A stretch of DNA of 64,000 nt from Dickeya fangzhongdai (GTDB lineage: Bacteria; Pseudomonadota; Gammaproteobacteria; Enterobacterales; Enterobacteriaceae), in the NCBI RefSeq assembly GCF_002812485.1, contig NZ_CP025003.1, positions 4,464,001 through 4,528,000 of the forward strand, in the 5' to 3' direction. Of the stretch, positions 21,620 through 36,616 are shown in pieces. The notes beneath the pieces are model-generated. The model made no database searches, had not been told where the DNA came from, and saw nothing but the letters and a program-made list of their open reading frames with translations. How positions within the stretch are numbered: position 1 is the first letter of the stretch; each line of letters starts with the position of its first letter. The position numbers were made by a program, and so were the translations under genes.

Positions 21620-21648
21620 AAAAAACCCCCGGCATAACCGGGGGTTCC
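21620..21648 (-). terminator. rRNA operon terminator
   Basis: On the minus strand a GC-rich stem aacccccgg / ccgggggtt with loop cataa (plus-strand reading) is followed by a T-run. It lies 7 bases after the 3' end of 5S rRNA. Confidence 0.9.
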
Positions 21649-21655
21649 TTATGTG

Positions 21656-21775
21656 ATGCCTGGCAGTTCCCTACTCTCGCATGGGGAGACCCCACACTAC
21701 CATCGGCGCTACGGCGTTTCACTTCTGAGTTCGGCATGGGGTCAGGTGGGACCACCGCGCTCTCGCCGCCAGGCA
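21656..21775 (-). rRNA. rrf: 5S ribosomal RNA
   Basis: The 120-base gene pairs its ends (TGCCTGGCGG / CTGCCAGGCAT) and matches E. coli 5S nearly throughout. It is the last gene of the operon. No second 5S or tRNA-Thr follows. Confidence 0.97.
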
Positions 21776-21893
21776 AATTCTTTTCATTCCAACCGTCATG
21801 CCCACGCTACCGCGCCGCACAACCATCAGAATCCATCCGTCGAACAAGCCAAATTCTTTCTCGTCTCTCTCACCAAAACACCTTCGGTGTTGT

Positions 21894-24800
<2,907 letters not shown>

Positions 24801-24905
24801 TCACAACCCGAAAGTGTCTCGGGATGCGGGTATATTGAGAGACTCGAACAACACATGAATTCACACTCATATGCCGTCGTTTCAAATTTTCAGCTTGTTC
24901 CGGAT

Positions 24906-24917
24906 TGTTAAAGAGCA
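24906..24917 (-). promoter_or_regulatory. boxA antitermination site in the 16S-23S spacer
   Basis: On the minus strand it reads TGCTCTTTAACA, identical to the rrn boxA, 106 bases before the 23S gene. It lets the NusB/NusE antitermination complex reload before 23S. Confidence 0.85.
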
Positions 24918-24967
24918 GAATACTTCGCAGCATACTGTCGCCAGTATACTCTGAAGTCATTCGTAAA

Positions 24968-25043
24968 TGGTGGAGCTATGCGGGATCGAACCGCAGACCT
25001 CCTGCGTGCAAAGCAGGCGCTCTCCCAGCTGAGCTATAGCCCC
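24968..25043 (-). tRNA. alaT: tRNA-Ala (UGC)
   Basis: A 76-base cloverleaf with encoded CCA matches the E. coli spacer tRNA-Ala. The anticodon TGC sits in CTGCTTTGCACGCAG and the T-arm reads GGTTCGATCCC. It lies in the 16S-23S spacer. Confidence 0.97.
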
Positions 25044-25155
25044 ATAGAATGCAACACGTAAACCTTTACCCGTAATTTCTTCTGAGACAAGGCGTGGAAT
25101 GACGACGCATACATCAATATGCGGGCTATTTCACAACGCAGTATCAGGAGAAATC

Positions 25156-25232
<77 letters not shown>

Positions 25233-25258
25233 ATAAGGTTTTACCGCTCGTTTACTTC

Positions 25259-25276
25259 ATCAGACAATCTGTGTGG
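25259..25276. repeat. 3' arm of the 16S RNase III processing stem
   Basis: The 18 bases atcagacaatctgtgtgg are the exact inverse complement of 26967-26984 on the other side of the 16S gene. The two arms form the long stem bracketing pre-16S rRNA that RNase III cleaves. Confidence 0.85.
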
Positions 25277-25301
25277 ACACCACGCAGGCACTTCAACTCG
25301 G

Positions 25302-26843
<1,542 letters not shown>

Positions 26844-26966
26844 AAAGTTTGATGTGTTTTCCGAAGAAAACGTGCTCAAAGAATTTACTGTTAGTTCGTA
26901 TGAATTAACTGTTGTCACTCTTCAAGACTTTTCACATAATTTTTTAGTGAAGCGTCCTGCGAGTGC

Positions 26967-26984
26967 CCACACAGATTGTCTGAT
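26967..26984. repeat. 5' arm of the 16S RNase III processing stem
   Basis: These 18 bases are perfectly complementary to 25259-25276 beyond the 16S 3' end. The arm lies in the rrn leader, between boxA and the mature 16S 5' end. Confidence 0.85.
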
Positions 26985-26988
26985 TGAT

Positions 26989-27000
26989 TGTTAAAGAGCA
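26989..27000 (-). promoter_or_regulatory. boxA antitermination site in the rrn leader
   Basis: On the minus strand it reads TGCTCTTTAACA, identical to the spacer copy at 24906-24917. It lies about 40 bases downstream of the P2 promoter -10 element. Confidence 0.88.
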
Positions 27001-27038
27001 GTGCGACCGGCTTACAGCCTGCTGTCGCGAGGTGGCGT

Positions 27039-27066
27039 ATACTACGCTTTCCTCATTCAGAGTCAA
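27039..27066 (-). promoter_or_regulatory. rrn promoter P2
   Basis: On the minus strand TTGACT (27061-27066) and TAGTAT (27039-27044) are separated by 16 bases. The sequence resembles E. coli rrn P2. Confidence 0.85.
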
Positions 27067-27136
27067 CGACTTTTTTCTCGTTTTCTCTGCCTCACACCGC
27101 GCTGGCTTGTCGCCGTTGCCGTGTCAGTGGATGCGC

Positions 27137-27164
27137 ATTATAGGGATCCGAACGGGTTACACAA
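27137..27164 (-). promoter_or_regulatory. rrn promoter P1
   Basis: On the minus strand TTGTGT (27159-27164) and TATAAT (27137-27142) are 16 bases apart. The GCGC-containing discriminator GCGCATCC follows, as in E. coli rrn P1 promoters, which is the stringent-response signature. AT-rich DNA upstream (27165-27250) may hold UP element and Fis sites, which I could not define. Confidence 0.88.
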
Positions 27165-27254
27165 CCACTTTCTCGATCTTTTTTTCCGTTCGCGCATTTT
27201 TCCACCCTTACGTTGAGTTATTGTGCAGGCAACGCTATTTTCTGAGCAATAAAG

Positions 27255-27276
27255 CCGGATCCAACCAAGGATCCGG
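27255..27276. repeat. Hairpin in the yrdA leader (repeated ggatcc)
   Basis: An 8-bp perfect stem, ccggatcc / ggatccgg, with loop aaccaa is followed by a third overlapping ggatccg. It lies between rrn P1 and yrdA, 34 bases before the yrdA start codon. Its function is unknown. Confidence 0.7.
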
Positions 27277-27309
27277 GATCCGTAATATTAACTTTAGGAG
27301 ATGCGGCAT

Positions 27310-27855
27310 ATGTCCGAGGCATTACGCCCGTTTAAAGGAGCGCTGCCGGTTATCGGTAAAAACGTCATGGTGGACCCTTCCAGTGTAGTTATCGGGGAGG
27401 TCACACTGGCGGATGATGTGAGCATCTGGCCATTAGTGGTCATCCGGGGTGATGTCAACTTCATCCGGATTGGGTCTCGCTCCAATATTCAGGATGGCAG
27501 CGTCTTGCACGTAACCCACTGTTCGGAAAAAAACGTGAATGGAAATCCATTAATTATTGGGGAAGACGTTACCGTAGGGCACAAAGCCATGCTGCATGGT
27601 TGCACGATCGGCAATCGTGTTCTGGTGGGCATGGGTTCAATTCTTCTTGATGGCGTCACCGTTGAAGATGACGTCATCATTGGTGCGGGTAGTCTGGTTT
27701 CACCGGGAAAGACGCTGGAGAAAGGTTACCTTTATCTTGGTAGTCCAGCTAAAAAGGTTCGCCCACTGACAGAGCAGGAACTGGAAGGGCTGCTTTATTC
27801 ATCCAATAACTATGTGCGCTGGAAAGACGAATATCTAAGCCAATCACACCAGTGA
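27310..27855 (+). CDS. yrdA: Gamma-carbonic-anhydrase-like hexapeptide protein YrdA
   Basis: The 181-residue protein has a left-handed beta-helix made of hexapeptide repeats (for example VVIGEVTLADDVSIWPLV and IGEDVTVGHKAMLHGCTIG) and a C-terminal helix. Histidines of the family metal site are present (LHVTHC, VGHKAMLHGC). It belongs to the gamma-carbonic anhydrase/PaaY group; the physiological reaction is not established. The ATG at 27310 was preferred over one nine bases earlier because the Shine-Dalgarno taggag directly abuts the earlier codon. It is divergent from the rRNA operon and converges on yrdB, as in E. coli beside rrnD. Confidence 0.94.
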   Translation: MSEALRPFKGALPVIGKNVMVDPSSVVIGEVTLADDVSIWPLVVIRGDVNFIRIGSRSNIQDGSVLHVTHCSEKNVNGNPLIIGEDVTVGHKAMLHGCTIGNRVLVGMGSILLDGVTVEDDVIIGAGSLVSPGKTLEKGYLYLGSPAKKVRPLTEQELEGLLYSSNNYVRWKDEYLSQSHQ

Positions 27856-27873
27856 AGCAATTGGCGCTTTTCA

Positions 27874-28143
27874 TCAATGAATTTCATCACTAAACAGAAA
27901 GCGCCCTTGCTCGTCGTATTCATCATCACGAATCAAGCGTTCAAACTCATCTTCCCAATCCCAGCGATGTTCACGGAACAGTGACAGCCACTGTTCCGGT
28001 TGCACATCACCATAGCGTTCCAGCAGAACATATCGTCTAATCACGCACTCGCGCTGGAACCCGCCGACCAGGGCCGGAAAAATGATCGCCCCATCATGAT
28101 CACTCCACCATTCCCGATCTGGAAACTGAATCGCCTGATTCAT
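27874..28143 (-). CDS. yrdB: DUF1488 family protein YrdB
   Basis: A small acidic protein of 89 residues matching E. coli YrdB (DUF1488), with the typical N-terminus [13 protein letters not shown]. Its function is unknown. Its start overlaps the aroE stop by four bases (ATGA), so it is translationally coupled to aroE and last in the tsaC-aroE run. Confidence 0.92.
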   Translation of the reverse strand: MNQAIQFPDREWWSDHDGAIIFPALVGGFQRECVIRRYVLLERYGDVQPEQWLSLFREHRWDWEDEFERLIRDDEYDEQGRFLFSDEIH

Positions 28144-28967
28144 GTTCCCAGTTCCTGTTTCATTTTATGAATTACCGGTACGACATCCGGCATGACGCCA
28201 TGCCACAAATTGAACGCATGCGCCGCCTGCCAGACCAGCATCCCCATTCCGTCAACATAACGTTGTGCCCCCTGCCGGATGCACCACGTCAAAAAAGGGG
28301 TCGGTTCCGACTGATAAAACATGTCATAGCAACACACATCAGAAGAAATTAGAGAGGCTGGCAGATCAGGAACATCGCCCGCTACCCCCGATGAGGTAGC
28401 ATTGATAATCAAATCAAAATGATGACTGCCCAACTTTTCCATCGGCAACGCGCTCACCTGACCATAGCGGCTGAAATGTTCAGCCAGTGCCTCAGCTCTG
28501 GCGAATGTGCGATTAGCGATAATTAACTCGCATCCGTACGCCAGCAAAGGCTGAATAACGCCGCGTGCTGCGCCCCCCGCCCCCACCAGCAACACCCGGT
28601 TATGAGGCTGGATAAACTCATGCTGCTGCAAATCACTCAGCAGACCAATACCGTCAGTATTGTCGCCATAAAGCGAACCATCGCCTTTCCTTTGGATCGT
28701 ATTGACGGCGCCAGCGGAACGAGCACGTTCGCTCAACTCATCCATAGCCGCACATGCGCGTTCCTTGAACGGAGCCGTCACATTGGCGCCGCATGCTCCA
28801 TGTTGAAAAAACGCGTTCAGGCTGTCCTCAAAACCATCCAACGGCGCCAGTATTCGCTCGTAGGTCAGCGAGATCCCCGTCTGCTCGGCAAATAACGCAT
28901 GAATGCGCGGCGATTTGCTGTGCGCAATAGGATGACCAAAAACCGCAAAAGATTGACTCACGGACAC
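28140..28967 (-). CDS. aroE: Shikimate dehydrogenase
   Basis: NADP-dependent reduction of 3-dehydroshikimate in aromatic amino acid synthesis. Substrate-binding residues are in [11 protein letters not shown] and NVTAPFKE, and the NADP site is [16 protein letters not shown] and [14 protein letters not shown] are further conserved blocks. The reading frame has no ATG at the family position. I chose a GTG with ggag six bases upstream, giving 275 residues; a GTG two codons downstream or a TTG four codons upstream is possible. It follows tsaC by 18 bases and overlaps yrdB by four. Confidence 0.94.
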   Translation of the reverse strand: MSVSQSFAVFGHPIAHSKSPRIHALFAEQTGISLTYERILAPLDGFEDSLNAFFQHGACGANVTAPFKERACAAMDELSERARSAGAVNTIQRKGDGSLYGDNTDGIGLLSDLQQHEFIQPHNRVLLVGAGGAARGVIQPLLAYGCELIIANRTFARAEALAEHFSRYGQVSALPMEKLGSHHFDLIINATSSGVAGDVPDLPASLISSDVCCYDMFYQSEPTPFLTWCIRQGAQRYVDGMGMLVWQAAHAFNLWHGVMPDVVPVIHKMKQELGT

Positions 28968-28985
28968 CTTGTTCTCCAATACTTG

Positions 28986-29555
28986 CTACCCCTGACGCAA
29001 CATTTCTCCCGTCAAGGCATCACGAATTTCCGATGGATTCAGACGACCGCCAACCTCTCCATTCAGGACAGGAAAACGCTCGCCAAACTGCGCCACCACT
29101 TCACTGACTGTACGACACGGCGGCTGGCCGCTCAGATTTGCACTGGTAGAAACCAGCGGCTTTCCGAACGCCAGACACAGCTGCTTAACCAGCGGGTGAT
29201 CGCTCACTCGCACCGCCAGTGAGGTGAACCGCCCGGTCAGCCAATCCGGCGTTACCGTTTTGGCCGGAAGCACCCAGGTAACCGGCCCTGGCCAGGAGGC
29301 AAAGATGGTCTGGCGCTGAATGTTCGACAAGGCCGACATGTCGACATAAGGTTCCAGTTGCTGAAAATCCGCCGCAATTAGGATCAGCCCTTTTTCACGT
29401 GGGCGTTGTTTCAACGCCAACAAACGTTCTACCGCCGTTTCACTGTCGGGATCACACCCAAGCCCAAATACAGCCTCCGTTGGGTAGGCGATCACATTTT
29501 CTTCCCGCAGTTGCTGTAACAACGGTGCTAAATCTTCAGAATTTAAATTACTCAT
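28986..29555 (-). CDS. tsaC: Threonylcarbamoyl-AMP synthase
   Basis: Makes threonylcarbamoyl-AMP for t6A37 modification of ANN-decoding tRNAs. The 189-residue YrdC/Sua5-fold protein keeps [34 protein letters not shown] and [10 protein letters not shown]. The start at MSNLNSED matches the family and overlaps the yrdD stop by eight bases, indicating coupling. Seventeen further in-frame codons upstream lie within yrdD and were not used. Confidence 0.96.
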   Translation of the reverse strand: MSNLNSEDLAPLLQQLREENVIAYPTEAVFGLGCDPDSETAVERLLALKQRPREKGLILIAADFQQLEPYVDMSALSNIQRQTIFASWPGPVTWVLPAKTVTPDWLTGRFTSLAVRVSDHPLVKQLCLAFGKPLVSTSANLSGQPPCRTVSEVVAQFGERFPVLNGEVGGRLNPSEIRDALTGEMLRQG

Positions 29556-30108
29556 CACAATGACTTTCTTCAGCCGATACCGGCTTTCCACACAATTTAC
29601 TAGCACAAAAGCGTCTTACGCCCTGCGCAGTTTTCTTCTCTATCAATAACGGGTAATGGCAGTATTCGCATTCCCCCGCGATCGGCTTGTGATTCAGCGT
29701 GAATTGACAGGCAGGATAACGTTCGCAGGAGTGAAACGTCTTGCCATAACGAGATTTACGCTGAAGCAATCGGCCGTCATGGCACTGGGGACATGTCAGG
29801 GTCGTTTCATCCGGGCGATCGATGGCTTCCGTATGCTCGCATTCAGGATAGTTACTGCAACAGATGAACATGCCATAACGCCCCTGACGCAGCACCAGCG
29901 CCGACTGGCAACGAGGGCAATGCTGCCCATCCAGCACTTTCACCACATGCCCATCAGCATAGGCTTTAAGCGGTCGAATATAATGGCATTCAGGATAACG
30001 GGAACAACCAAGAAACGGGCCGTGCTGCCCGGAACGGATAACCAACACGGCCCCACATTCAGGGCACACCTGCTGCGGCTTTTCAGCAATAAGTATGGTT
30101 TTAGCCAT
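29548..30108 (-). CDS. yrdD: Zinc-ribbon protein YrdD (topoisomerase C-terminal-like)
   Basis: The 186-residue protein consists of four tandem CxxC-type zinc ribbons (CPECGA...CSRYPEC, CPRCQS...CSNYPEC, CPQCHD...CERYPAC, CEYCHY...CASKLC). They resemble those at the C-terminus of topoisomerase I. No catalytic domain is present. Its role is unknown beyond likely nucleic-acid binding. It lies between smg and tsaC, as in E. coli. Confidence 0.94.
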   Translation of the reverse strand: MAKTILIAEKPQQVCPECGAVLVIRSGQHGPFLGCSRYPECHYIRPLKAYADGHVVKVLDGQHCPRCQSALVLRQGRYGMFICCSNYPECEHTEAIDRPDETTLTCPQCHDGRLLQRKSRYGKTFHSCERYPACQFTLNHKPIAGECEYCHYPLLIEKKTAQGVRRFCASKLCGKPVSAEESHCDE

Positions 30109-30127
30109 GATTTACTTTGATTCCCGA

Positions 30128-30601
30128 CTACTGCAAATACCCTTCATTGGCTTCAAAGAGTAAATCTTCCATTTGCTGATAAGCATTTTCGCAACCTGGC
30201 ACATTGAACAGCACCATCAGAATGACCCATTTTAGATCTTCCAGGTCAAAATCCTGCGTTTCAAGCGCCATCACCCGATCAATGACCATCTCGCGGGTTT
30301 CCAGATTGAGCACTTTAATCTGCTCAAGAAACAGCAGAAAGCCGCGACAATCCACATCCAGACGTTGTTCCTCTTCAGCGGTGTAAATGCGCAACGCCAG
30401 AGGGTCGCTGGCCAACGCCAGTGGCGGGGTTTGCCCTTCCTGCAAGTCGGCTAGTTTTTCAAGCCAGTCCAGCGCGCTGTAGATATCGTCACGATCAAAT
30501 CCCGCGCGGGTGAGGTCATCAGTCAACGTATCCTGATCGACACGCATTTCGGTTTCATTGTGGATGTAAGTTTCAAACAAGTACATTAGTACGTCGAACA
30601 T
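30128..30601 (-). CDS. smg: Smg protein (DUF494)
   Basis: A helical acidic protein of 157 residues matching the Smg/DUF494 family, with the N-terminus [16 protein letters not shown]. Its function is not established. Its start overlaps the dprA stop by 29 bases, so translation is probably coupled. Confidence 0.94.
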   Translation of the reverse strand: MFDVLMYLFETYIHNETEMRVDQDTLTDDLTRAGFDRDDIYSALDWLEKLADLQEGQTPPLALASDPLALRIYTAEEEQRLDVDCRGFLLFLEQIKVLNLETREMVIDRVMALETQDFDLEDLKWVILMVLFNVPGCENAYQQMEDLLFEANEGYLQ

Positions 30602-31706
30602 GGCCTGCCCTCCTTATACGGACATAGCCGCCGGGTACAGCTGCGATCCACCCTGCTAACTCCAGATCCAGTAACTTAATCACCACCTCTGGCACAGGTT
30701 GGCCGGCACGTTCAGCGACAACGTCAACAGGTGTAACCTCATCTCCTACGGTAGCCAACACATCAGCAAATGGCAATTCCAGTTCGTCTTCCGTCGCACA
30801 AATAATTCCCGGAACGCCCTCACTAGGAATATCGGCAAACCAGCGCAGTCCATTATGGAGTTGTTCAAAAATGTCCTGAGGTTGGGTAACCAGGCTGGCC
30901 CCTTGCTGTATTAGCCAGTGATTACCTTCCGTCATCGGATTGCCAATCGGACCGGGCAGAGCGAATACCTCGCGATTTTGTTCCAACGCATAACGCGCCG
31001 TCACCAGCGAGCCACTACGCATCGATGCCTCCACCACCAGAACGCCCAGGCTTAATCCGCTGATGATGCGATTGCGGCGAGGGAAATTCACCGGCAACGG
31101 CCGAGTATTCAGAGGAAACTCCGACACCAGAGCCCCACCCTGCTGCACAATTGCATCCGCCAGCGTCAGATGCCGGCGCGGATAAAGCTGGTTTAATCCG
31201 CTCCCCAATACCGCAATGGTTTTCCCTCCCGCCTGCAGGGCGGCCTGATGGGCAATACCATCGATCCCCACAGCAAGCCCGCTGGTTATGGTCAGATGAT
31301 TCAGGCTGAGTTGCTGGCTGAAGACATGCCCCCACTGTTCGCCGTAAGCGCTATTGTTGCGACTGCCAATCACCGCAATCTGCGGAGATGACAGTACGCC
31401 AACATCTCCGGCGACATACAAACATACCGGGGGCGAAACAATGTTACTGAGCAAAGGGGGATAATCGGCGCTGTTGAATGTCACCAGGTGATGATCCGGC
31501 GTTTCCAGCCAATGCACTGTATTCTGGATATCCAGATCGCTCAGAGCGAGAAACTGCTCGGTCTGACTTTCCGTTAGGCCAAGCGATTTCAGATATCCCG
31601 CCGGATACGAGTTTTCGGCCTGCAATTGACCGAACAATGCGGCGCACCTTTTGGCGCCAAGGCCCTTAACCGACGCCAGACGCAACCAGATTTCCATATC
31701 CGTCAT
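30573..31706 (-). CDS. dprA: DNA processing protein DprA (Smf)
   Basis: Loads RecA onto incoming single-stranded DNA in transformable bacteria; its role in enterobacteria is unclear. The protein is 377 residues with an N-terminal SAM-like region. A Rossmann fold follows with [42 protein letters not shown] and [12 protein letters not shown]. The C-terminal winged-helix region contains [21 protein letters not shown] chose the ATG at 31706 because ggag lies six bases upstream and it matches the E. coli N-terminus; a GTG 48 bases earlier lacks a site. It is divergent from def. Confidence 0.94.
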   Translation of the reverse strand: MTDMEIWLRLASVKGLGAKRCAALFGQLQAENSYPAGYLKSLGLTESQTEQFLALSDLDIQNTVHWLETPDHHLVTFNSADYPPLLSNIVSPPVCLYVAGDVGVLSSPQIAVIGSRNNSAYGEQWGHVFSQQLSLNHLTITSGLAVGIDGIAHQAALQAGGKTIAVLGSGLNQLYPRRHLTLADAIVQQGGALVSEFPLNTRPLPVNFPRRNRIISGLSLGVLVVEASMRSGSLVTARYALEQNREVFALPGPIGNPMTEGNHWLIQQGASLVTQPQDIFEQLHNGLRWFADIPSEGVPGIICATEDELELPFADVLATVGDEVTPVDVVAERAGQPVPEVVIKLLDLELAGWIAAVPGGYVRIRRAGHVRRTNVLV

Positions 31707-31818
31707 ATCCCACTCCGCATCCTGCTGTGCCATGGCCGTGATGCTGTCAATCACCCTCGGAAATGTCTACAATAAAGACTGGAGCATTCTAACCACCTGA
31801 ATACAGATCTAAACATAT

Positions 31819-32328
31819 ATGTCAGTGTTGCAAGTATTACATTTCCCCGATGAGCGGCTTCGCATTAAGGCGCAGCCGGTAAAAGAAGTTAATGCAGAGA
31901 TTCAGCGTATCGTGGACGATATGTTCGATACCATGTACGAGGAAGAAGGCATTGGCCTCGCGGCCACGCAAGTTGATATCCATCAGCGCATCATCGTGAT
32001 CGATGTTTCAGAAGAACGGGATCAACGACTGGTCTTGATCAACCCGGAACTGCTGGAGAAATCTGGTGATACCGGAATTGAAGAAGGCTGTTTGTCCATT
32101 CCTGAAACTCGCGCGCTGGTTCCGCGGGCAGAACACGTCAAAGTGCGCGCGCTGGATCGCGAAGGTAACCCGTTTGAGTTGGAAGCCGACGGCTTGCTGG
32201 CGATTTGCATTCAGCATGAAATGGATCACTTGGTCGGCAAACTGTTTATCGACTACCTGTCGCCGCTGAAGCGCCAACGCATCCGCCAGAAGCTGGAAAA
32301 ATTGGCCAGACAAAACAGCAAGGCATAA
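31819..32328 (+). CDS. def: Peptide deformylase
   Basis: Removes the formyl group from the initiator methionine of nascent proteins. The protein is 169 residues. Motif I GIGLAATQ is at 44-51, motif II EGCLS has metal ligand C91, and motif III HEMDH has H133 and H137 as metal ligands with E134 as the catalytic base. It is the first gene of def-fmt-rsmB-trkA and divergent from dprA. Confidence 0.98.
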   Translation: MSVLQVLHFPDERLRIKAQPVKEVNAEIQRIVDDMFDTMYEEEGIGLAATQVDIHQRIIVIDVSEERDQRLVLINPELLEKSGDTGIEEGCLSIPETRALVPRAEHVKVRALDREGNPFELEADGLLAICIQHEMDHLVGKLFIDYLSPLKRQRIRQKLEKLARQNSKA

Positions 32329-32364
32329 GCAGTCCCGTAAACCTATTTCCAGGCAGGAAACCAC

Positions 32365-33306
32365 GTGTCATTACGCATTATTTTCGCAGGAACGCCTGAT
32401 TTCGCCGCACAGCATCTTGCAGCGCTGCTATCGTCAGAGCATGAGGTTGTCGGCGTGTTCACCCAACCGGACCGCCCGGCAGGCCGCGGCAACAAGCTGA
32501 CGCCCAGCCCGGTTAAAGTGCTGGCTGAACAGCATGGTATTCCGGTATTCCAACCCAAATCATTACGCCCTGTTGAGAATCAACAACTGGTGGCGGAACT
32601 GGGCGCTGATGTAATGGTTGTGGTTGCCTATGGCCTCATCCTGCCGCAAGCCGTACTGGATATGCCTCGCCTGGGGTGCATCAATGTGCATGGTTCGCTG
32701 CTGCCGCGCTGGCGTGGAGCGGCGCCGATACAGCGCGCGCTCTGGGCTGGCGATGCACAGACGGGAGTCACGATCATGCAGATGGACGCCGGGCTGGATA
32801 CTGGCGCCATGCTTCACAAAATCGAATGCCCGATTCTGCCGGATGACACCAGCGCCACACTGTATGACAAGCTGGCAAAGCTGGGTCCTCAGGGATTAAT
32901 GGATACACTGGCGCAATTGTCCGCCTCTCAGGTGACCGCCGAAGCACAGGACGACAGCCTGGCAACCTATGCAGAAAAACTGAGCAAGGAAGAGGCGCGT
33001 CTGGACTGGCAATTGTCGGCAAAACAGCTGGAACGCTGCATCCGTGCCTTCAATCCGTGGCCAGTCAGCTATTTTCTGATTGAGGAACGACCGGTAAAAG
33101 TCTGGAAAGCCGAGGCGCTGGACGCCTCGCATCAGCAACAGCCGGGAACCATACTTGCTGCCGACAAAGACGGCATCCGGATTGCTACCGCTGACGGCGT
33201 ATTAAATATTCAGATCCTGCAACCCTCGGGCAAAAAAGCCATGTCAGCACAGGATTTGCTTAACTCTCGCCGCGAATGGTTCACCCCGGGCCACACACTG
33301 GCCTGA
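32365..33306 (+). CDS. fmt: Methionyl-tRNA formyltransferase
   Basis: Formylates initiator Met-tRNA using 10-formyl-tetrahydrofolate. The protein is 313 residues. The Rossmann-like catalytic domain contains the folate loop [17 protein letters not shown] and the [14 protein letters not shown] segment. The C-terminal OB-fold domain begins around residue 205. The start codon is GTG, with aggaa seven bases upstream. It lies 36 bases after def, its functional partner. Confidence 0.98.
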   Translation: MSLRIIFAGTPDFAAQHLAALLSSEHEVVGVFTQPDRPAGRGNKLTPSPVKVLAEQHGIPVFQPKSLRPVENQQLVAELGADVMVVVAYGLILPQAVLDMPRLGCINVHGSLLPRWRGAAPIQRALWAGDAQTGVTIMQMDAGLDTGAMLHKIECPILPDDTSATLYDKLAKLGPQGLMDTLAQLSASQVTAEAQDDSLATYAEKLSKEEARLDWQLSAKQLERCIRAFNPWPVSYFLIEERPVKVWKAEALDASHQQQPGTILAADKDGIRIATADGVLNIQILQPSGKKAMSAQDLLNSRREWFTPGHTLA

Positions 33307-33364
33307 TACCACGGTACCGACCTTATGTCGGTACCACTGACATTCTCCTACCCGTTCTGAACCG

Positions 33365-34660
33365 ATGAAAAGCACATATAATCTTCGTAGCATTGCCGCC
33401 ACTGCTCTTGTCCAGGTTGTCGAACAAGGGCAATCACTCAGCCACCTGCTCCCTACGCTCCAGCGAGACATCAGTGAGAAGGATCGCGGCCTGCTGCAGG
33501 AGATCTGCTTTGGCGTATTACGCGTATTACCACAGCTGGATTGGTATCTTCGTCAACTGATGGCCAAACCGCTTACCGGCAAGCAGAAGGTACTGCATTA
33601 TCTGTTGATGGTAGGTATCTATCAGCTCATCCACACTCGCATTCCTCCCCATGCCGCGCTGGCGGAAACGGTTAACGGCGCGGTTGCCCTGAAACGGCCT
33701 CAGTTGAAAGGATTAATCAATGGCGTATTACGCCAGTTCCAGCGTCAGCAGGACGAATTGCAGCAACGGCTGCAGAACAATCCGGCGCGCTATGCGCACC
33801 CCGAGTGGTTGTTGCAACGACTGAAAAAGGCCTATCCCGAGCAATGGGAGCGCATCGTCGAGGCGAACAATCAGCATCCTCCCATGTGGTTACGGGTCAA
33901 CCGGCAGCATCATACTCAGGCAGCCTATCTGACGTTACTGCAGGAAAAAGAGATAGAAGCTTATCCTCACCCTTTCTATGCGGATGCCATTCGACTGGGG
34001 ACACCCTGCGCCGTCAATCAGTTACCGGGGTTCGAACAGGGCTGGGTCACCGTACAGGACGCGTCGGCACAAGGCTGTATCCACTGGTTGTCGCCGCAAG
34101 ACCACGAAGATATTCTCGATCTGTGCGCCGCGCCTGGCGGCAAGACAACACATATACTTGAAGCCGCTCCTCATGCTCATGTACTTGCCGTTGACGTGGA
34201 TGAACAACGGCTAAAGCGGGTCAGAGAGAATTTGCAACGCCTTGGTCAACACGCCGAGGTCAAATGTGGAGATGGCCGAACACCAACAGCATGGTGTGGG
34301 GACAAGCGCTTTGATCGTATTTTGCTGGATGCTCCTTGCTCCGCGACCGGCGTCATTCGCCGTCACCCGGATATCAAGTGGTTGCGCCGCGATAGCGATA
34401 TCGCCGAACTGGCTGCTATGCAACAGGCAATTCTGGAAGCTATCTGGCCACGGCTGAAAAATGGCGGCACGCTGGTGTACGCCACCTGCTCTATACTACC
34501 GGAGGAAAACCACCAGCAAGTGGCCGCATTTCTGCAACGCCATCCTGATGCCGCATTGGTTGATACCGGTAGCCCGCAGCACCCTGGGATTCAGAAATTA
34601 CCCGCGGCGGAAGATGGCGATGGTTTCTTTTATGCGAAGCTGGTAAAAAACGGGCAATAG
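33365..34660 (+). CDS. rsmB: 16S rRNA m5C967 methyltransferase
   Basis: Methylates C967 of 16S rRNA using S-adenosylmethionine. The protein is 431 residues with an N-terminal NusB-like RNA-binding domain (about 1-140) and a C-terminal Rossmann methyltransferase. The latter carries [16 protein letters not shown], the [15 protein letters not shown] motif and the second catalytic cysteine in [10 protein letters not shown]. It is 58 bases after fmt and 50 before trkA. Confidence 0.97.
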   Translation: MKSTYNLRSIAATALVQVVEQGQSLSHLLPTLQRDISEKDRGLLQEICFGVLRVLPQLDWYLRQLMAKPLTGKQKVLHYLLMVGIYQLIHTRIPPHAALAETVNGAVALKRPQLKGLINGVLRQFQRQQDELQQRLQNNPARYAHPEWLLQRLKKAYPEQWERIVEANNQHPPMWLRVNRQHHTQAAYLTLLQEKEIEAYPHPFYADAIRLGTPCAVNQLPGFEQGWVTVQDASAQGCIHWLSPQDHEDILDLCAAPGGKTTHILEAAPHAHVLAVDVDEQRLKRVRENLQRLGQHAEVKCGDGRTPTAWCGDKRFDRILLDAPCSATGVIRRHPDIKWLRRDSDIAELAAMQQAILEAIWPRLKNGGTLVYATCSILPEENHQQVAAFLQRHPDAALVDTGSPQHPGIQKLPAAEDGDGFFYAKLVKNGQ

Positions 34661-34710
34661 CTCTAACCGGTTGATAAGCCCCGACAGGAACAGACACGGC
34701 AGAAATCACG

Positions 34711-36087
34711 ATGAAGATAATTATTCTTGGTGCAGGTCAGGTTGGCGGAACGCTGGCAGAAAATCTGTCAGGCGAAAACAATGATATTACCGTTGTGGAC
34801 ACCAATACGACCCGGCTACGCCAGCTTCAGGACAAATTCGATCTGCGCGTGGTGACTGGCTATGCCTCTCATCCGCGCATATTGCGCGAAGCCGGCGCTG
34901 AAGATGCAGATATGTTGATCGCCGTAACCAATTCCGACGAAACCAACATGATCGCCTGTCAGGTCGCTTACTCCCTGTTCAATACTCCCAACCGCATCGC
35001 GCGTATCCGCTCATCGGAGTATATCCGTGAATCTGAGCAATTGTTTCAGGCGGAAGCCGTCCCGATTGATCACCTTATTTCGCCGGAACAACTGGTTATC
35101 GACAATATTTATAAATTGATCGAGTATCCGGGCGCATTGCAGGTAGTCAATTTCGCAGAGGGGAAAGTCAGTATTGCCGCAGTAAATGCATACTATGGCG
35201 GGCCGTTGGTGGGTAATGCGATTGCAACGATGCGCGACCATATGCCTCACATAGAAACGCGAGTCGCAGCCATTTTCCGCCATGACCGGCCGATTCGTCC
35301 TCAAGGCTCAACCGTGATTGAAGCCGGCGATGAAGTGTTCTTTATCGCCGCCTCACAGCATATTCGGGCGGTGATGAGTGAGATGCAGCGGCTGGAGAAG
35401 CCCTATAAGCGCATCATGATTGTTGGGGGCGGAAATGTGGGCGCTGGCCTGGCCCTCAGACTCGAAAAGGATTATAGCGTCAAGCTAATAGAGCGCGACG
35501 CGCTGCGAGCCGCTGAGTTAGCGGAGCGCTTACAACACACTATCGTCTTTCACGGCGATGCTTCTGACCAGGAGTTACTGGCTCAGGAGCACGTTGAACA
35601 GATTGATGTATTCATCGCCATCACCAACGATGATGAAGCGAATATCATGTCAGCCATGCTGGCAAAACGGATGGGTGCCAAAAAAGCGATGGTCCTGATC
35701 CAGCGCCGGGCCTATGTCGACCTGGTGCAGGGCAGTGTCATTGATGTTGCTATTTCGCCACAACAGGCCACCATTTCCGCATTGCTGGGACATGTGCGTA
35801 AAGCGGATATCGTCAGTGTATCGTCGCTGCGACGCGGTGTTGCAGAAGCGATTGAAGCAATTGCACATGGTGATGAAGGCACATCGAAAGTAGTCGGCCG
35901 CATGATCGCCGATATCAAACTGCCGCCAGGAACAATTATCGGTGCAATTGTGCGCGGCGACGACGTCATCATTGCCAATAACAATTTGCAAATAGAACAG
36001 GGTGACCATGTCATTATGTTTTTGACTGACAAGAAATATGTGTCCGACGTCGAGCGTTTATTCCAGCCCAGCCCATTCTTCCTCTAA
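34711..36087 (+). CDS. trkA: Trk potassium uptake regulatory protein TrkA
   Basis: Peripheral NAD-binding subunit of the low-affinity TrkG/TrkH potassium uptake system. The 458-residue protein is two tandem RCK units. The first starts with the dinucleotide motif [13 protein letters not shown] (7-19) and the second with [15 protein letters not shown] near residue 236. Each is followed by an RCK_C half. It is the last gene of the def-fmt-rsmB-trkA run. Confidence 0.97.
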   Translation: MKIIILGAGQVGGTLAENLSGENNDITVVDTNTTRLRQLQDKFDLRVVTGYASHPRILREAGAEDADMLIAVTNSDETNMIACQVAYSLFNTPNRIARIRSSEYIRESEQLFQAEAVPIDHLISPEQLVIDNIYKLIEYPGALQVVNFAEGKVSIAAVNAYYGGPLVGNAIATMRDHMPHIETRVAAIFRHDRPIRPQGSTVIEAGDEVFFIAASQHIRAVMSEMQRLEKPYKRIMIVGGGNVGAGLALRLEKDYSVKLIERDALRAAELAERLQHTIVFHGDASDQELLAQEHVEQIDVFIAITNDDEANIMSAMLAKRMGAKKAMVLIQRRAYVDLVQGSVIDVAISPQQATISALLGHVRKADIVSVSSLRRGVAEAIEAIAHGDEGTSKVVGRMIADIKLPPGTIIGAIVRGDDVIIANNNLQIEQGDHVIMFLTDKKYVSDVERLFQPSPFFL

Positions 36088-36190
36088 CCTTTCCTCAGGG
36101 CGTTTTATCCTGCGCGCCCTGAAATATCCCTTTTTGGTAAATTTTCCATCGCTTGTTAAAATTAAAAAAGGTTTTATCGGGGAGAGTGTT

Positions 36191-36616
36191 ATGAGCTTTA
36201 TAAAAGAGTTTCGTGAATTCGCCATGCGCGGCAACGTGGTTGACCTGGCTGTCGGGGTCATTATCGGCGCCGCATTCGGAAAAATCGTATCGTCGTTGGT
36301 ATCGGACATTATCATGCCACCACTGGGACTCTTGATCGGCGGCGTCGATTTCAAACAGTTTCATTGGGTTTTGCGAGAGGCGCAAGGCAATATAGCCGCA
36401 GTCAGTATTAATTACGGCGTATTCATTCAGAATATTTTTGATTTTATCATCGTTGCATTTGCCATTTTTATGGCCATCAAGCTCATGAATAAATTACGTC
36501 GTACCCAACAGGAAGAACCCAATGCGCCGCCCAAGATCAGCGCAGAAGAAAAATTACTGACAGAGATCCGAGATTTACTCAAACAACAGGCCGATAACCA
36601 TTCCAAAAACGCATAA
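36191..36616 (+). CDS. mscL: Large-conductance mechanosensitive channel
   Basis: Inner-membrane tension-gated channel that releases solutes on hypo-osmotic shock. The 141-residue protein has the N-terminal amphipathic helix [10 protein letters not shown] and TM1 with [18 protein letters not shown] periplasmic loop and TM2 ([16 protein letters not shown]) follow, then a cytoplasmic helical bundle ending [12 protein letters not shown]. The start has ggagag close upstream and matches the family; a longer frame upstream is not supported. Its 3' end overlaps the convergent arfA frame. Confidence 0.97.
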   Translation: MSFIKEFREFAMRGNVVDLAVGVIIGAAFGKIVSSLVSDIIMPPLGLLIGGVDFKQFHWVLREAQGNIAAVSINYGVFIQNIFDFIIVAFAIFMAIKLMNKLRRTQQEEPNAPPKISAEEKLLTEIRDLLKQQADNHSKNA

